From Muribaculaceae bacterium (GTDB lineage: Bacteria; Bacteroidota; Bacteroidia; Bacteroidales; Muribaculaceae), in NCBI GenBank assembly GCA_017473615.1, contig JAFUKL010000017.1, positions 1 through 64,000 of the forward strand: 64,000 nucleotides of DNA, read 5' to 3'. The number at the start of each line of letters is the position of its first letter. The stretch's first letter is position 1. A program made the position numbers and the translations under genes. Shown one piece after another: positions 18,688-27,994 of the stretch. The notes beneath the pieces were generated by a model, which was not told the DNA's origin, searched no databases, and worked only from the letters and a program-made list of their open reading frames with translations.

Positions 18688-19605
18688 TTATAAAGAACAG
18701 AAGAAAGTTACAAGGAAAGGCACACTGAAATCGACCAAAAAGCCATGAAACATCGACAATAAAACAAAATCATCGCCAAGCGTACGCATGATAACCGGCA
18801 GCGTGGAATCCATTGTTGTCGCACCTCCGGCTGAAATAGGAGCTAATGATCCAAACATGCGGACAAGCAGCGGCGCACCAAGCAAAACAATCAGTTCACG
18901 TACTATATTACACAATAACGCCACCGTTCCAAGCTCAGCACCCAAACTCTGGGAAATCAATATGCTGCTCAACGAATAATACCCGAATCCTGAGCCGACT
19001 GCAAGCACCTCAGAGGTCGAATACTCCATAAACAAAGACAGCACAAGACATGCCGACAATGTTCCCACTATGGTTGCCAACGGCAACAACATCAACTTAG
19101 GGCTGAGGTTTCTGAAACGTTTCAGCATTGCCGGCTTACAACCTAAACCGAATCCCACACAAAACAGCATGACACACAAGACAACGAAACTAATATCCCT
19201 CACATAACCCGTTATACACGGGAAAAGTAATCCCGACACAATTCCTGCAACAAAAAAGCTGATTATCACAAAACTATCCTTCAGCGGGGATTTCCCTTTA
19301 GAAACTCCGGTGTCGGCTCTATGGGAAGAAGAACCGCACCTTAGCTCTCCACCAGCCCATTTCCACAACAGAGCAGCCATCAAGCAACTGCCAAGCGTAC
19401 TCACGACAGCCACCACCAGCCCGGAAACTCCAATCGTATGCAAAGATGACAAAAGTTGTTCATTAGCTCCCACCTCCATGCCCAACAGAAACAATAAGGC
19501 ATAGACAAGCCATGTAATCACCGACATAACATCGGGAAACGCTTTTTTTTGCAGCATGTATCCGCAAAAGCCTCCCGCAATCATCAATAAAACAAATGTA
19601 AACAT
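18688..19605 (-). CDS. lysO: lysine exporter LysO family (DUF340) membrane protein
   Basis: The ~305-residue polytopic membrane protein has about eight or more hydrophobic helices. It carries LysO landmarks: LLGMEVGANEQLLSSL near the start and, later, GSGFGYYSLSSILISQSLG followed by GTVALLCNIVRELIVLL. LysO exports L-lysine and its toxic analogue thialysine. I use the ATG at 19605 (MFTFVLLMIAGG). The longer frame begins with TTG at 19623, only 5 nt from a probable -7 box (TAATTTTG, 19628-19635), and is unlikely. It is divergent from the phosphatase gene. Confidence 0.85.
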   Translation of the reverse strand: MFTFVLLMIAGGFCGYMLQKKAFPDVMSVITWLVYALLFLLGMEVGANEQLLSSLHTIGVSGLVVAVVSTLGSCLMAALLWKWAGGELRCGSSSHRADTGVSKGKSPLKDSFVIISFFVAGIVSGLLFPCITGYVRDISFVVLCVMLFCVGFGLGCKPAMLKRFRNLSPKLMLLPLATIVGTLSACLVLSLFMEYSTSEVLAVGSGFGYYSLSSILISQSLGAELGTVALLCNIVRELIVLLGAPLLVRMFGSLAPISAGGATTMDSTLPVIMRTLGDDFVLLSMFHGFLVDFSVPFLVTFFCSL

Positions 19606-19656
19606 TCCAATCCTTATTTTCAAGGTACAAAATTACGTTAAAAACACTTATATCCG

Positions 19657-19664
19657 TATATTTG
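19657..19664 (+). promoter_or_regulatory. -7 element of the metallophosphatase gene
   Basis: TATATTTG fits TAnnTTTG and lies 31 nt before the ATG at 19695. It overlaps an in-frame TTG at 19662, which argues against that TTG being the start. Confidence 0.65.
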
Positions 19665-19694
19665 TACCCGCAAAACAATAATCAAAAAATACAC

Positions 19695-20960
19695 ATGAGA
19701 CTTATCATCACTTTATTTACCGCTTTTACATTTATATCAGCACAAGCAGGAAAGGCTTACACCGTTATAGCCAATCCCGGAGAAAAGGCAGCACACTGCA
19801 TACGGATAAATTGGCACAGCGATATTGACGAAAAGAAAATGTATTGCTATTATACCGAATGCAATGACACTGATTGGATAAACACAAAAAAGGTTCGTCC
19901 AAAACAGAAACTTTGTACTGCTTATGACAGCATGTACTCAAAAACTTCTACCGGTGAAAACATTTATGAAAACGCACGATTCATGCGAAACACCGTTGAA
20001 ATTAAAAAACTTACTCCGAACACAAAATACATGTACCGCATAGGAGACAAGCCTGAAGAAGGAGAAATCAGATATTTCAAGACCGCACCGGAAAAATGCA
20101 CTTGGACAGCAGCTATCATCTCCGACTTTCATGCTTATACTCCTCTGCCTAAACGAGTAAAATCAGCCATGAGCATGTTATCACAACTTGAAACACAAAA
20201 TAAGAGCGATTTCGACATGATTTTACACGTAGGAGACATAATCGCATGGGGCGGCAGTTATTCTTTTTGGAAAGACCTGTACGAAGAGCCTTTTTTCAAG
20301 AAATACATGTGGGCAGGACTTAACGGAAACCATGATAACATGGACAGAACAAACAAGAAAAATTCCAATAACTTTTTCCGCTATGCCAACAACAACCCAC
20401 AGAACGGATACAATGGAGAGAAAGGTGTATGTTACCATTTCACATACGGTGATGCACTTTTTATTATGCTTAACAATGAAAGCATGCGCTCCGATGAAGG
20501 TCTGGCTAAGGCTCAGAAATGGGTAAAGGAAGTCATCAATAAACAAAAGGATACTAAATTCATTATTGTGATGGAACATTACCAATGGTTTTTCGGCACG
20601 GACGGAAAGACATCACAATACGACCGATGGAAAGACATCTTTGATGAATGCAGCGTAGACCTTGCCATAGCAGCCAACAATCACATTTATGCACGCACCA
20701 ACGCATTATATAAAGGCGAAGAGACCGATGGCAGCAGAGGTACTGTTTACTTGCAAATGCCCTCTTCTGACAACGAGCGCGGACAAGAGTTGAAAGACTG
20801 GACTCACAACAAAGACATCATAAAATATCGTTGGAGCGAAGGTGCAAAAACAGTAGGAGCAATGCTCATGAAAGCCTCCGACAATGAATTATTGCTTACA
20901 CTTTACGATCGCAACGGAAACGCAATCGATAGCGTCATTGTAAAAGCTAAACAGAGATAA
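19695..20960 (+). CDS. exported purple-acid-phosphatase-like metallophosphoesterase
   Basis: The 421-residue protein has a signal peptide (MRLIITLFTAFTFISAQAG). An N-terminal fibronectin-like domain (about 20-125, ending with LTPNTKYMYRIGD) is followed by a calcineurin-type phosphoesterase domain. Metal ligands are visible as SDFHAY (D-x-H), HVGDII (G-D), GNHDN, a His in VMEHYQ and AANNHIYAR. This is the purple acid phosphatase arrangement: a two-metal site hydrolysing phosphomonoesters or nucleotides in the periplasm. The ATG at 19695 gives a proper signal peptide. Confidence 0.87.
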   Translation: MRLIITLFTAFTFISAQAGKAYTVIANPGEKAAHCIRINWHSDIDEKKMYCYYTECNDTDWINTKKVRPKQKLCTAYDSMYSKTSTGENIYENARFMRNTVEIKKLTPNTKYMYRIGDKPEEGEIRYFKTAPEKCTWTAAIISDFHAYTPLPKRVKSAMSMLSQLETQNKSDFDMILHVGDIIAWGGSYSFWKDLYEEPFFKKYMWAGLNGNHDNMDRTNKKNSNNFFRYANNNPQNGYNGEKGVCYHFTYGDALFIMLNNESMRSDEGLAKAQKWVKEVINKQKDTKFIIVMEHYQWFFGTDGKTSQYDRWKDIFDECSVDLAIAANNHIYARTNALYKGEETDGSRGTVYLQMPSSDNERGQELKDWTHNKDIIKYRWSEGAKTVGAMLMKASDNELLLTLYDRNGNAIDSVIVKAKQR

Positions 20961-20980
20961 TAACAGCCTATTTTTACAAG

Positions 20981-21014
20981 AAAGAGCGTAACCCTCATGT
21001 GGATTACGCTCTTT
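20981..21014. terminator. bidirectional terminator
   Basis: A 12-bp stem AAAGAGCGTAA(c)CC / GG(a)TTACGCTCTTT lies between the convergent phosphatase and POT-transporter genes, followed by a T-rich stretch on the plus strand. Confidence 0.85.
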
Positions 21015-21038
21015 CTTTGTTATATCAATAATGATTGA

Positions 21039-22547
21039 TTATTTCGCTACTCTTTCAAGCCACTTAACCATACCAAGCATTACACCCATAGATACAAGAC
21101 ATACTACAAGGAACACAGTCCAGCATTGCCAAATAGGAATTGCATTGTACATAAGAGGGCCTATCCACAACAACAAGTTACCTACAGCTGTAGCTCCAAG
21201 CCACAGACCTTGACATAGACCTTGCAAGTGCTTTGGCGCAATCTTTGAAACGAATGACAATCCAAGAGGTGAGATAAACAACTCTGCCACGGTCAAGAAG
21301 AAATACAATGCAATAAGCACCCAAGCACCGGCTTTCACCTGCTCAGCCACCGGCAATGCACGATATTCCTCTGCCGAAGGATAACCCATATAGAATGAAT
21401 AAACAGCCAAGAACAAATATGCTATACCTGCAATCAACATACCGATAGCAATCTTTCTCGGAGTAGAAATCTCCTTACCACGTGCCGACAATGCACCGAA
21501 AATCCACATTACCACAGGCGTAAGCACTATCACAAAGAATGGGTTAACAGCCTGCCATATTTCAGGAGCAATAGATGATGTATCAACAAAATCTCTCGCA
21601 AACAACGATAATGAAGTACCATTCTGATGGAATGAGAACCAGAAGAAGATAACTACACCAAGTACAGCAAGAAGAGCATATATACGCTGCTTGATTTCCT
21701 GTGCCATAGCTTTCTTTTCTTCAACTGTATAGTTCACAGTTGCAGCAGCCTCCTTCTTTCCGGGGGTCGGGAACATCTTCTTTGTAGCAATAAACACCAC
21801 AAGAGAAATAAACATAGCCGCTACAGATGCCATGAATGAATAGTGTATACCTTCATTGAAAATCTGAAGATATTTTTCACAAGAAGCAGCCATATTAGCA
21901 ATATCACCACCACATTCAGCCATCAACTTTTGCAGATTGGCAAGATTTGCCATAGCTTCACCTTCAGCTATAAATTGATGACAAAGAGCAGGAAGACCTG
22001 CATTATATACCATAGCGTGCGTTTCCAACCACCAACTTCTCAACAGCGGAGCCACAAAGGGTGCTATAAGACCTCCTATATTGATGAAAACATAGAAAAT
22101 TTGGAAACCGGAGTCACGCTGACTTGAATACTTAGGGTCGTCATACATCTGACCTACGATAGCCTGCAAGTTACCCTTAAACAAACCATTACCAAATGCG
22201 ATAAGGAATAATGCAACACATGTCATTGCAAGCAACCATGTTGAATTTTGAGCAGTTGCCAAAATAGGGATAGACAATGCCACATAGCCTAATGCCATGA
22301 CTACAAGACCCGACATAATTGTACCCTTGTAGTTCTGAGTCTTATCGGCAATAAGACCACCAGCCAAACTCAACACATAAATTCCGGCATAAAAGAAAGA
22401 ATAAATCAGCGAGCTGGATTCTTCACTCACTCCGAATTTAGAACACAAGAACAGCACAAGTACGGCGTTCATGATGTAATAACCAAAGCGTTCACCCATA
22501 TTGGCAAGAGCCGCAGGGATAAGACCTTTAGGATGATTTTTAAACAT
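21039..22547 (-). CDS. POT/PTR2-family proton-coupled peptide transporter
   Basis: The 502-residue major-facilitator-type transporter has 12 or more helices. The POT signature appears at the start as LANMGERFGYYIMNAVLVLF (E-R-F-x-Y-Y), GLIADK follows helix 2, and FQIFYVFINIGG lies near helix 5. It carries an insertion of about 90 residues between the two six-helix halves, as in several Bacteroidetes members. It probably imports di-/tripeptides with protons across the inner membrane. It stands alone, 35 bp downstream of sufE. Confidence 0.92.
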   Translation of the reverse strand: MFKNHPKGLIPAALANMGERFGYYIMNAVLVLFLCSKFGVSEESSSLIYSFFYAGIYVLSLAGGLIADKTQNYKGTIMSGLVVMALGYVALSIPILATAQNSTWLLAMTCVALFLIAFGNGLFKGNLQAIVGQMYDDPKYSSQRDSGFQIFYVFINIGGLIAPFVAPLLRSWWLETHAMVYNAGLPALCHQFIAEGEAMANLANLQKLMAECGGDIANMAASCEKYLQIFNEGIHYSFMASVAAMFISLVVFIATKKMFPTPGKKEAAATVNYTVEEKKAMAQEIKQRIYALLAVLGVVIFFWFSFHQNGTSLSLFARDFVDTSSIAPEIWQAVNPFFVIVLTPVVMWIFGALSARGKEISTPRKIAIGMLIAGIAYLFLAVYSFYMGYPSAEEYRALPVAEQVKAGAWVLIALYFFLTVAELFISPLGLSFVSKIAPKHLQGLCQGLWLGATAVGNLLLWIGPLMYNAIPIWQCWTVFLVVCLVSMGVMLGMVKWLERVAK

Positions 22548-22582
22548 AGTAGATAGTATTATTAGTTAATATTAGTTTTATT

Positions 22583-23011
22583 TCAATTTTCCAATTTTGC
22601 TTTATACGCAAGCGCGTACACCCGCATTTGTTTTATCATTGCAAGCAGACCGTTGCTACGGGTTGGTGAAAGATGCTCCTGCAATCCTATTTCCTTCAGA
22701 AAATACAAGTCGGCATCCAATATCTCCTGCGGAGTATGTCCCGACAGCACCCTGATAAGCATAGAAATCAACCCTTTCACTATTATAGCATCACTATCGG
22801 CACGGAACACGATCTTCCCGTCGCATTCATCAGCCACCAACCATACGCGGCTTTGACAGCCTTCTATTATATTTTCAAGAGTTTTACACTTTTCCTCAAG
22901 CGGTTCTACAGCATTACCCAATTCTATTATATAGGAATACTTGTCCATCCAGTCACTCAGTCCTGCAAATTCATCAATTATCTCGTCCTGTACTTCTTTT
23001 ATAGTACTCAT
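22583..23011 (-). CDS. sufE: SufE-family cysteine desulfurase activator
   Basis: The 142-residue protein has the SufE core. EFAGLSDWMDKYSYIIELG near the N-terminus is followed by a CQSRVWL segment holding the sulfur-accepting Cys (about residue 51). The rest follows the family, with FRADSDAIIVKGLISMLIRVLSG and LGLQEHLSPTRSNGL-like C-terminal parts. SufE takes persulfide from SufS for Fe-S cluster assembly. No other suf gene is in the window. A -7 box lies at 23036-23043 on the minus strand. Confidence 0.93.
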   Translation of the reverse strand: MSTIKEVQDEIIDEFAGLSDWMDKYSYIIELGNAVEPLEEKCKTLENIIEGCQSRVWLVADECDGKIVFRADSDAIIVKGLISMLIRVLSGHTPQEILDADLYFLKEIGLQEHLSPTRSNGLLAMIKQMRVYALAYKAKLEN

Positions 23012-23035
23012 TTTCCAATATTTTTATTACAATGC

Positions 23036-23043
23036 CAAAAATA
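23036..23043 (-). promoter_or_regulatory. -7 element of sufE
   Basis: The minus strand reads TATTTTTG, 25 nt before the sufE ATG. Confidence 0.55.
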
Positions 23044-23098
23044 CGCATTTTTTTTGAAATATATCACCTCTTTCCCATTAAAACAACCATATAAGAAA

Positions 23099-23126
23099 TA
23101 GCGATACCGGAAAACCGATACCGCTA
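23099..23126. terminator. hairpin downstream of ppiD
   Basis: TAGCGATACCGG and CCGATACCGCTA form an imperfect 12-bp stem with an AAAA loop, 30 nt past the ppiD stop on the minus strand. Confidence 0.55.
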
Positions 23127-23155
23127 TATGCCCTTCTGCAATATGAAATCTTCTA

Positions 23156-25213
23156 TTAGAAGAACTTTATCATATTGTTCTCAACTTTTGCAGCCTTGCG
23201 AAGAATAGCATCGGCATTCTGCATCACTGCGCTGTTTCCGCGAGTTCTTGCAAACTGACGCTCTACTTCTGCACCCGGTGTACGCTCTGTACGGTCATGC
23301 TTTATTACCTTATAAACATAAACCGCATTGCTACCCTTCAAGACACCGTTCAATTCATTCTCTTTTGCTGCTGTAACAGCTGCTGTAAGAATGTTTTCAC
23401 CCATTCCAAGACCCGGAATGAATGGTTGACCGAATGTAACTTGAGCTGTATCCACCTTGCAGTTCATCAATTGAGCATAACCCTCAAGGTCGTTAGCTTT
23501 ACCATTGTATTTTTCAACAAGAGCATCACCTTTCTTTGAATTACGTGCCACTTGAGTAAGCATTGATTTCACTTGCGGTTCATTCATCGGCAAGAAACCT
23601 TCTTCATAAATATCATCAAGAGCTACAACAATCATCTTATCCTTATTTTCCTTATCGAAAATAGGAGATACAGCACCCTTGTCAGCTCCAAACATCCATT
23701 GCACCGCCTTACGGCTGTTAGCTATACCATTAACTTGTGGAGAAGAACTGTAAGCTACTACAGGCATCGGCTGATAACCGGCTGCCACAGCCTTAGATTC
23801 AAGCAGCTCGCTTGTATTGTTTTCATTGATGAAAGCCTGCAAGTTATCACGCAAATCATTCACAGTCTTAACACTCGGAATCACCTTATGAGTAATGAAT
23901 GCCACGTCATACATATTCTTTGGAGCTACTTTCTTATTCACTTTCACAAGATATGCCATTTGATCATTTGATGACAATGGGAAGTAACCTGCACCGGCAT
24001 TAAGTACCTTGGTCTTTACAGAATCGGCAACATTCATCAACACTTGCCATACATCTTCCTGACCGCCTACAGTCTTATTGTTTACAACCTCAGCAAACGC
24101 CTTTCCTGAGTTAAGAGCGTTCATGATAGAGTCTTGAACTTTCTTATCACCTTGAACAGTAACCATGTTGACGTTTACAGAGTCAACTTCAAGTTTCTTG
24201 CCGTTAAGTTTGGCTATTGTATATAGATTTGAAACAAATTTAGGCTCTGACACGTCCCCAACCTTAGCCTTTTCAACAAAAGCCTTGATTTGAGTGTCGC
24301 GAATATCGTTCAATCTCACTGTACCTTCTTCTATTACAAGTTCACTATTGTGACGCACACCGTCAACACCTTCACCTGAACGAAGAACAGCCAAAGTTGT
24401 ATCTATCATTGTCTTTGCAGTAGCCAAGTCTTCAGCCGAAGGAACAACATCAACAGCGATTACGTGACCCACTCTTTGTTCTTCCTCAAGCTTGAACATA
24501 TTTTTCTTGCCGTTGTATTCAGCCTTTAGATCAGCGTCAGTCACTTCATAATCAGCATCTTTCAATGAAGAATAGTCAGCCTTTGCATAAGCTATTTGTG
24601 AAGTCACTGCGTTTTCTTCAAACAATGATTTTTTATCCAAATCATTAGCCTGAATAGCTCCTACGATAAGAGCTTGCAATTTAGCCTGCTTCAACATGCG
24701 CTCCATTTCTTTTTCCAACTGCAACCACTCAGCCTTGGCTTCAGCCACTTGTTGCTCGGTTGCACCATATTTTGCAGGATTAAACAACAAATCATATAAT
24801 TGAGCCGGGGATTCGCAACCTCTTTGTTGAGCATACTGAACCATTTCCTGACTTGCACCCTTACCGGTCATTGCATCAGTAAGTTCAGTTTCTGTTACAT
24901 ATATACCCACTTCTTCTATTTCTTTATCCAAAAGGATTTCCGAAATCATACCCTCGATAACATTCTTTTGAAGAAGAGCACCATCAGTTACTGTGTTTCC
25001 GCTATTCTGATACTGTGCGCTGATTGTCTCATAACGCTTTTGAAACTCCATTGCGTCGATTTTTTCATCACCGACCTTTACAATTGTGTTTCCATCTCCG
25101 AAGAACGCCTGACCCGAGTTAATCAAGTCACCTAAGATAAATGCCAACAGAGCCACGCCGATAACAACAGTCAACAGCACTGCTCTTTTTCTAATTTTCT
25201 CTAATGCAGCCAT
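23156..25213 (-). CDS. ppiD: PpiD-like membrane-anchored SurA/peptidyl-prolyl isomerase chaperone
   Basis: The 685-residue protein has one N-terminal transmembrane helix (about 13-33, VLLTVVIGVALLAFILGDL). A SurA-type N-terminal chaperone domain follows (DAMEFQKRYE ... VIEGMISEILLDKEIEEVGI), then one or two parvulin-like PPIase segments around residues 240-500, and a C-terminal helical part. It would sit in the inner membrane facing the periplasm and assist folding of outer-membrane and exported proteins. Size and layout fit the Bacteroidetes PpiD group. The promoter is a TATCTTTG box (25300-25307, minus) with a CAAA complement of the -33 box at 25326-25329. Confidence 0.88.
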   Translation of the reverse strand: MAALEKIRKRAVLLTVVIGVALLAFILGDLINSGQAFFGDGNTIVKVGDEKIDAMEFQKRYETISAQYQNSGNTVTDGALLQKNVIEGMISEILLDKEIEEVGIYVTETELTDAMTGKGASQEMVQYAQQRGCESPAQLYDLLFNPAKYGATEQQVAEAKAEWLQLEKEMERMLKQAKLQALIVGAIQANDLDKKSLFEENAVTSQIAYAKADYSSLKDADYEVTDADLKAEYNGKKNMFKLEEEQRVGHVIAVDVVPSAEDLATAKTMIDTTLAVLRSGEGVDGVRHNSELVIEEGTVRLNDIRDTQIKAFVEKAKVGDVSEPKFVSNLYTIAKLNGKKLEVDSVNVNMVTVQGDKKVQDSIMNALNSGKAFAEVVNNKTVGGQEDVWQVLMNVADSVKTKVLNAGAGYFPLSSNDQMAYLVKVNKKVAPKNMYDVAFITHKVIPSVKTVNDLRDNLQAFINENNTSELLESKAVAAGYQPMPVVAYSSSPQVNGIANSRKAVQWMFGADKGAVSPIFDKENKDKMIVVALDDIYEEGFLPMNEPQVKSMLTQVARNSKKGDALVEKYNGKANDLEGYAQLMNCKVDTAQVTFGQPFIPGLGMGENILTAAVTAAKENELNGVLKGSNAVYVYKVIKHDRTERTPGAEVERQFARTRGNSAVMQNADAILRKAAKVENNMIKFF

Positions 25214-25299
25214 TTAATTATTTAGTTTTTTGTTTTTATTTCCGTTAATTAAATCAACAAAATATCCCACACATATAATATATGCGGAATATAAGCACG

Positions 25300-25329
25300 C
25301 AAAGATACCAATTTTTGTATTAAGACCAA
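25300..25329 (-). promoter_or_regulatory. ppiD promoter (-7 and -33)
   Basis: The minus strand reads TTTG (25326-25329), an 18-nt spacer, then TATCTTTG (25300-25307), close to the Bacteroidetes consensus. Confidence 0.7.
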
Positions 25330-25347
25330 AATTTTAACTATGTTTTT

Positions 25348-25378
25348 ATTTGTATTTATCCTCCTATGCACTATCTTT
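25348..25378 (+). promoter_or_regulatory. metK: metK promoter (-33 TTTG and -7 TATCTTTG)
   Basis: TTTG (25348-25351), a 19-nt spacer and TATCTTTG (25371-25378) form a textbook Bacteroidetes promoter. Transcription should start near 25385, leaving a ~140-nt leader before metK. Confidence 0.85.
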
Positions 25379-25410
25379 GCACCCGATTTAAAGATTCTTA
25401 TTATTAACTC

Positions 25411-25498
25411 TGTGGAAAAATTTGGCTGCTTGCAACCACACAAAAAAATGCTAAAACTGCGTTCTACAACAACCCTAACATTTTCGAGGTAGAAAGCC
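25411..25498 (+). ncRNA. SAM-II-type riboswitch with long loop in the metK leader
   Basis: The leader reads like the SAM-II pseudoknot. P1 is UGUGG (25411-25415) with CCACA (25436-25440). Loop 1 has AUUU followed by the P2 5' strand GGCU (25424-25427), then the conserved UUGCAA (25430-25435). After P1 comes an A-rich stretch with AUGCUAAAA (25448-25456), matching the SAM-II GCUAAAA core. The P2 3' strand AGCC (25495-25498) follows an extra hairpin (UUCUAC 25462-25467 / GUAGAA 25489-25494), which makes this a long-loop form. Position directly ahead of SAM synthetase fits feedback control by SAM. A competing 10-bp helix GUGGAAAAAU (25412-25421) / AUUUUUCCAC (25503-25512) uses the same P1 strand and reaches the start-codon region, suggesting a two-state switch. 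The assignment is from my own motif comparison. Confidence 0.75.
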
Positions 25499-25523
25499 GT
25501 GCATTTTTCCACTTTAAAACAAA

Positions 25524-26825
25524 ATGGAAAATATGAACTATTTATTCACATCTGAATCGGTGTCGGAAGGACACCCCGATAAAGTTGCCGACCAAATCAG
25601 CGATGCTTTGCTTGACCGCTTTCTCGCTTATGACCCCAATTCAAAGGTGGCATGCGAAACCCTCGTCACCACCGGACAAGTGGTAATAGCCGGTGAAGTG
25701 AAATCCAACGCCTATATCGATTTAATGGAAGTTACCCGCAAAGTTATCAATCGCATAGGCTATAACAAGAGCGAATATAAGTTTGACGCCGATGCATGCG
25801 GTGTATTCTCGGCGTTACATGAGCAATCTCAAGACATCAACCGTGGTGTGGAACGGGAAAATGTCGAAGACCAAGGAGCCGGCGACCAAGGTATGATGTT
25901 CGGTTATGCATCCAATGAGACACCCGAATTCATGCCCATTTCATTATCATTGGCACACACTTTGCTTATCGAGCTTGCCGCAATCAGGAAAGAAGGAAAG
26001 GAAATGACATACCTTCGCCCCGATGCAAAAAGTCAGGTGACCGTGGAGTACGATGGAACCACCAACAAACCGGTACGCATACACACTATCGTGATAAGTA
26101 CCCAGCATGACGAGTTCATCACTCCTTGCGTGGGCACCAAAGAAGCTCAAGACAAAGCAGATAACGAAATGCTTTCTGCAATAAAGAATGACGTACACAA
26201 TATATTATTACCGCGCGTAATAGGCAAACTAAGCGAAGAAACACGCAAATTGTTTGATGACAAGCTCATTCTCCATGTCAACCCCACCGGTAAATTCGTT
26301 ATCGGAGGACCGCATGGCGACACCGGGTTGACCGGGCGCAAGATAATCGTAGACACCTACGGAGGAAAAGGCGCACACGGAGGAGGTGCATTCTCAGGGA
26401 AAGACCCCTCAAAAGTAGACCGCTCAGCCGCTTATGCAGCACGACACATAGCCAAAAATGCCGTTGCGGCAGGTATTGCCGATGAAATGCTCGTGCAAGT
26501 GGCATACGCAATAGGTGTTGCTCAACCGGTAAGCCTATACGTAAACACTTACGGTACAAAACATGTCGATTTGGAAGACTCTCAAATAGCCGAAATACTC
26601 AGCGGTATATTCGACATGCGTCCTGCCGCCATAGAACGCCGCTTGAAACTGCGCACACCCATCTATGAAGAGACTGCATCCTACGGTCACATGGGACGTA
26701 CTCCGCAAACCGTCACCAAGCATTTCTTCTCAAAATATGAAGGTGACAAAGAAATCGAAGTGGAGCTTTTCACTTGGGAGAAACTTGACTACGTGGAAAC
26801 CATCAAGCAGGCTTTCGGTAAATAA
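25524..26825 (+). CDS. metK: S-adenosylmethionine synthetase
   Basis: The 433-residue cytoplasmic enzyme makes SAM from methionine and ATP. Visible signatures are [19 protein letters not shown] at the N-terminus, [12 protein letters not shown] in the middle and [20 protein letters not shown] in the glycine-rich loop. A second possible start (Met4, MNYLFTSES) would give a more usual N-terminus. It is preceded by a canonical promoter and a SAM-II-like leader. The lysozyme gene follows after only 4 bp. Confidence 0.97.
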   Translation: MENMNYLFTSESVSEGHPDKVADQISDALLDRFLAYDPNSKVACETLVTTGQVVIAGEVKSNAYIDLMEVTRKVINRIGYNKSEYKFDADACGVFSALHEQSQDINRGVERENVEDQGAGDQGMMFGYASNETPEFMPISLSLAHTLLIELAAIRKEGKEMTYLRPDAKSQVTVEYDGTTNKPVRIHTIVISTQHDEFITPCVGTKEAQDKADNEMLSAIKNDVHNILLPRVIGKLSEETRKLFDDKLILHVNPTGKFVIGGPHGDTGLTGRKIIVDTYGGKGAHGGGAFSGKDPSKVDRSAAYAARHIAKNAVAAGIADEMLVQVAYAIGVAQPVSLYVNTYGTKHVDLEDSQIAEILSGIFDMRPAAIERRLKLRTPIYEETASYGHMGRTPQTVTKHFFSKYEGDKEIEVELFTWEKLDYVETIKQAFGK

Positions 26826-26829
26826 AATA

Positions 26830-27795
26830 ATGAATTTTTCCTACGGCACATACAGCAAACTACTCTGTCTCATAACCGTACACTCATTGGTTTGTTTCTG
26901 CATGCAAGCACAAGCTGACCACATAGAGGATTACGTACCGCAACATTATGAGCAAGAGATATATCACGGAATCGATGTTTCCAACCATCAGGGAAATATC
27001 GACTGGAAGAAAGTTGCCAAAGATGAAAATATTCAATTTGTATATATCAAGGCAACCGAAGGTGCAACGTATGTGTCACCCTCATTTGAAGAGAATATCA
27101 AAGAGGCACGCAAGGCCGGAGTGAAAGTGGGATGCTATCACTTCTTGCGTGCCACTTCTTATATTCACGACCAATTCAGGAACTTCATAGAATATTGCAA
27201 GAAAGACGAACAAGACCTCGCTCCGCTCATCGACATCGAAATAAAAGGACGTTGGACTGCAAAACAAGTAGCAGACAGCACAAAGCTTTTCGCCGATATG
27301 ATTGAGGAGCACTATGGATGCCGTCCGGTAATCTACACAGGAACCAATTTCTTCAATAAATACTTGTCGGAGGAATTCGGCAACGGTTATGAGCTATTCA
27401 TAGCCAAATACTCTGATGAAGAACCAGATCTCACCGATGGCATACCCTACACCCTATGGCAATTCACCGATTGCGGTAGCGTGAACGGCATATACACCGA
27501 TGTAGACCAAAGCCGTTTCAATAAAGGGAAATCTTTGAATGACATTCTGTTCAATCCCAAGCCGCGCGACCCTAACGTAATAGCCGAAGTGGATATGGTG
27601 AGACCCATCATCTCCATGAATATGCAGACGACATCCAAAGTCAAGTCATCACGTACCGAGCGAATCAGAAAAATGCAAGAAGGCGGGAAAGACAATAAAA
27701 AAAGCAGTAAAGAGCGAAAAAAGCGCCACCGCCGAAGCGACTTGGATGATGAAGATGATTATATGCCGGGAGCTGCGGCATCGGTTCGTCGTTAA
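26830..27795 (+). CDS. exported GH25 family lysozyme (N,O-diacetylmuramidase)
   Basis: The 321-residue protein from the ATG at 26830 has a signal peptide (about 1-29, MNFSYGTYSKLLCLITVHSL ...). Its GH25 domain (about 45-240) has HGIDVSNHQG (catalytic Asp49 region), IKATEG, GCYHFLR and APLIDIEI (Asp135/Glu137). GH25 enzymes cleave the beta-1,4 bond in peptidoglycan. The C-terminal ~60 residues are highly charged and basic (KKSSKERKKRHRRSD), perhaps for wall or nucleic-acid binding. I reject a longer frame starting inside metK. The 4-bp gap suggests co-transcription with metK, an odd pairing. Confidence 0.88.
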   Translation: MNFSYGTYSKLLCLITVHSLVCFCMQAQADHIEDYVPQHYEQEIYHGIDVSNHQGNIDWKKVAKDENIQFVYIKATEGATYVSPSFEENIKEARKAGVKVGCYHFLRATSYIHDQFRNFIEYCKKDEQDLAPLIDIEIKGRWTAKQVADSTKLFADMIEEHYGCRPVIYTGTNFFNKYLSEEFGNGYELFIAKYSDEEPDLTDGIPYTLWQFTDCGSVNGIYTDVDQSRFNKGKSLNDILFNPKPRDPNVIAEVDMVRPIISMNMQTTSKVKSSRTERIRKMQEGGKDNKKSSKERKKRHRRSDLDDEDDYMPGAAASVRR

Positions 27796-27846
27796 CCGTC
27801 CGCAAGCTCTTCGGTTCAAAATGTGTTTTTCAAAGTATTATTTAAG

Positions 27847-27866
27847 CAGGTTCATAAAACAACCTG
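27847..27866 (+). terminator. short hairpin after the lysozyme gene
   Basis: CAGGTT / AACCTG with an 8-nt loop is followed by a T-rich tract; a weak terminator for metK-lysozyme. Confidence 0.4.
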
Positions 27867-27994
27867 AGGATTTTCTTTGACACAAAATTAGCTTATACAT
27901 GTGCAAAAATATTTCACACCAAACACAAAACTTGAAAAAATCGTCCATTTTATCATCTAAATAATTTTATTTGCATAAACAAAAGAGTTTAACC

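Noticed and set aside
18407..18748. 113-codon plus-strand frame in the lysO spacer
   Set aside because: Runs through a stem-loop and into the opposite-strand lysO gene; no start signal or family match.
26665..26829. Upstream extension of the lysozyme frame
   Set aside because: Overlaps the end of metK in another frame and would destroy the signal peptide; ATG 26830 is the natural start.
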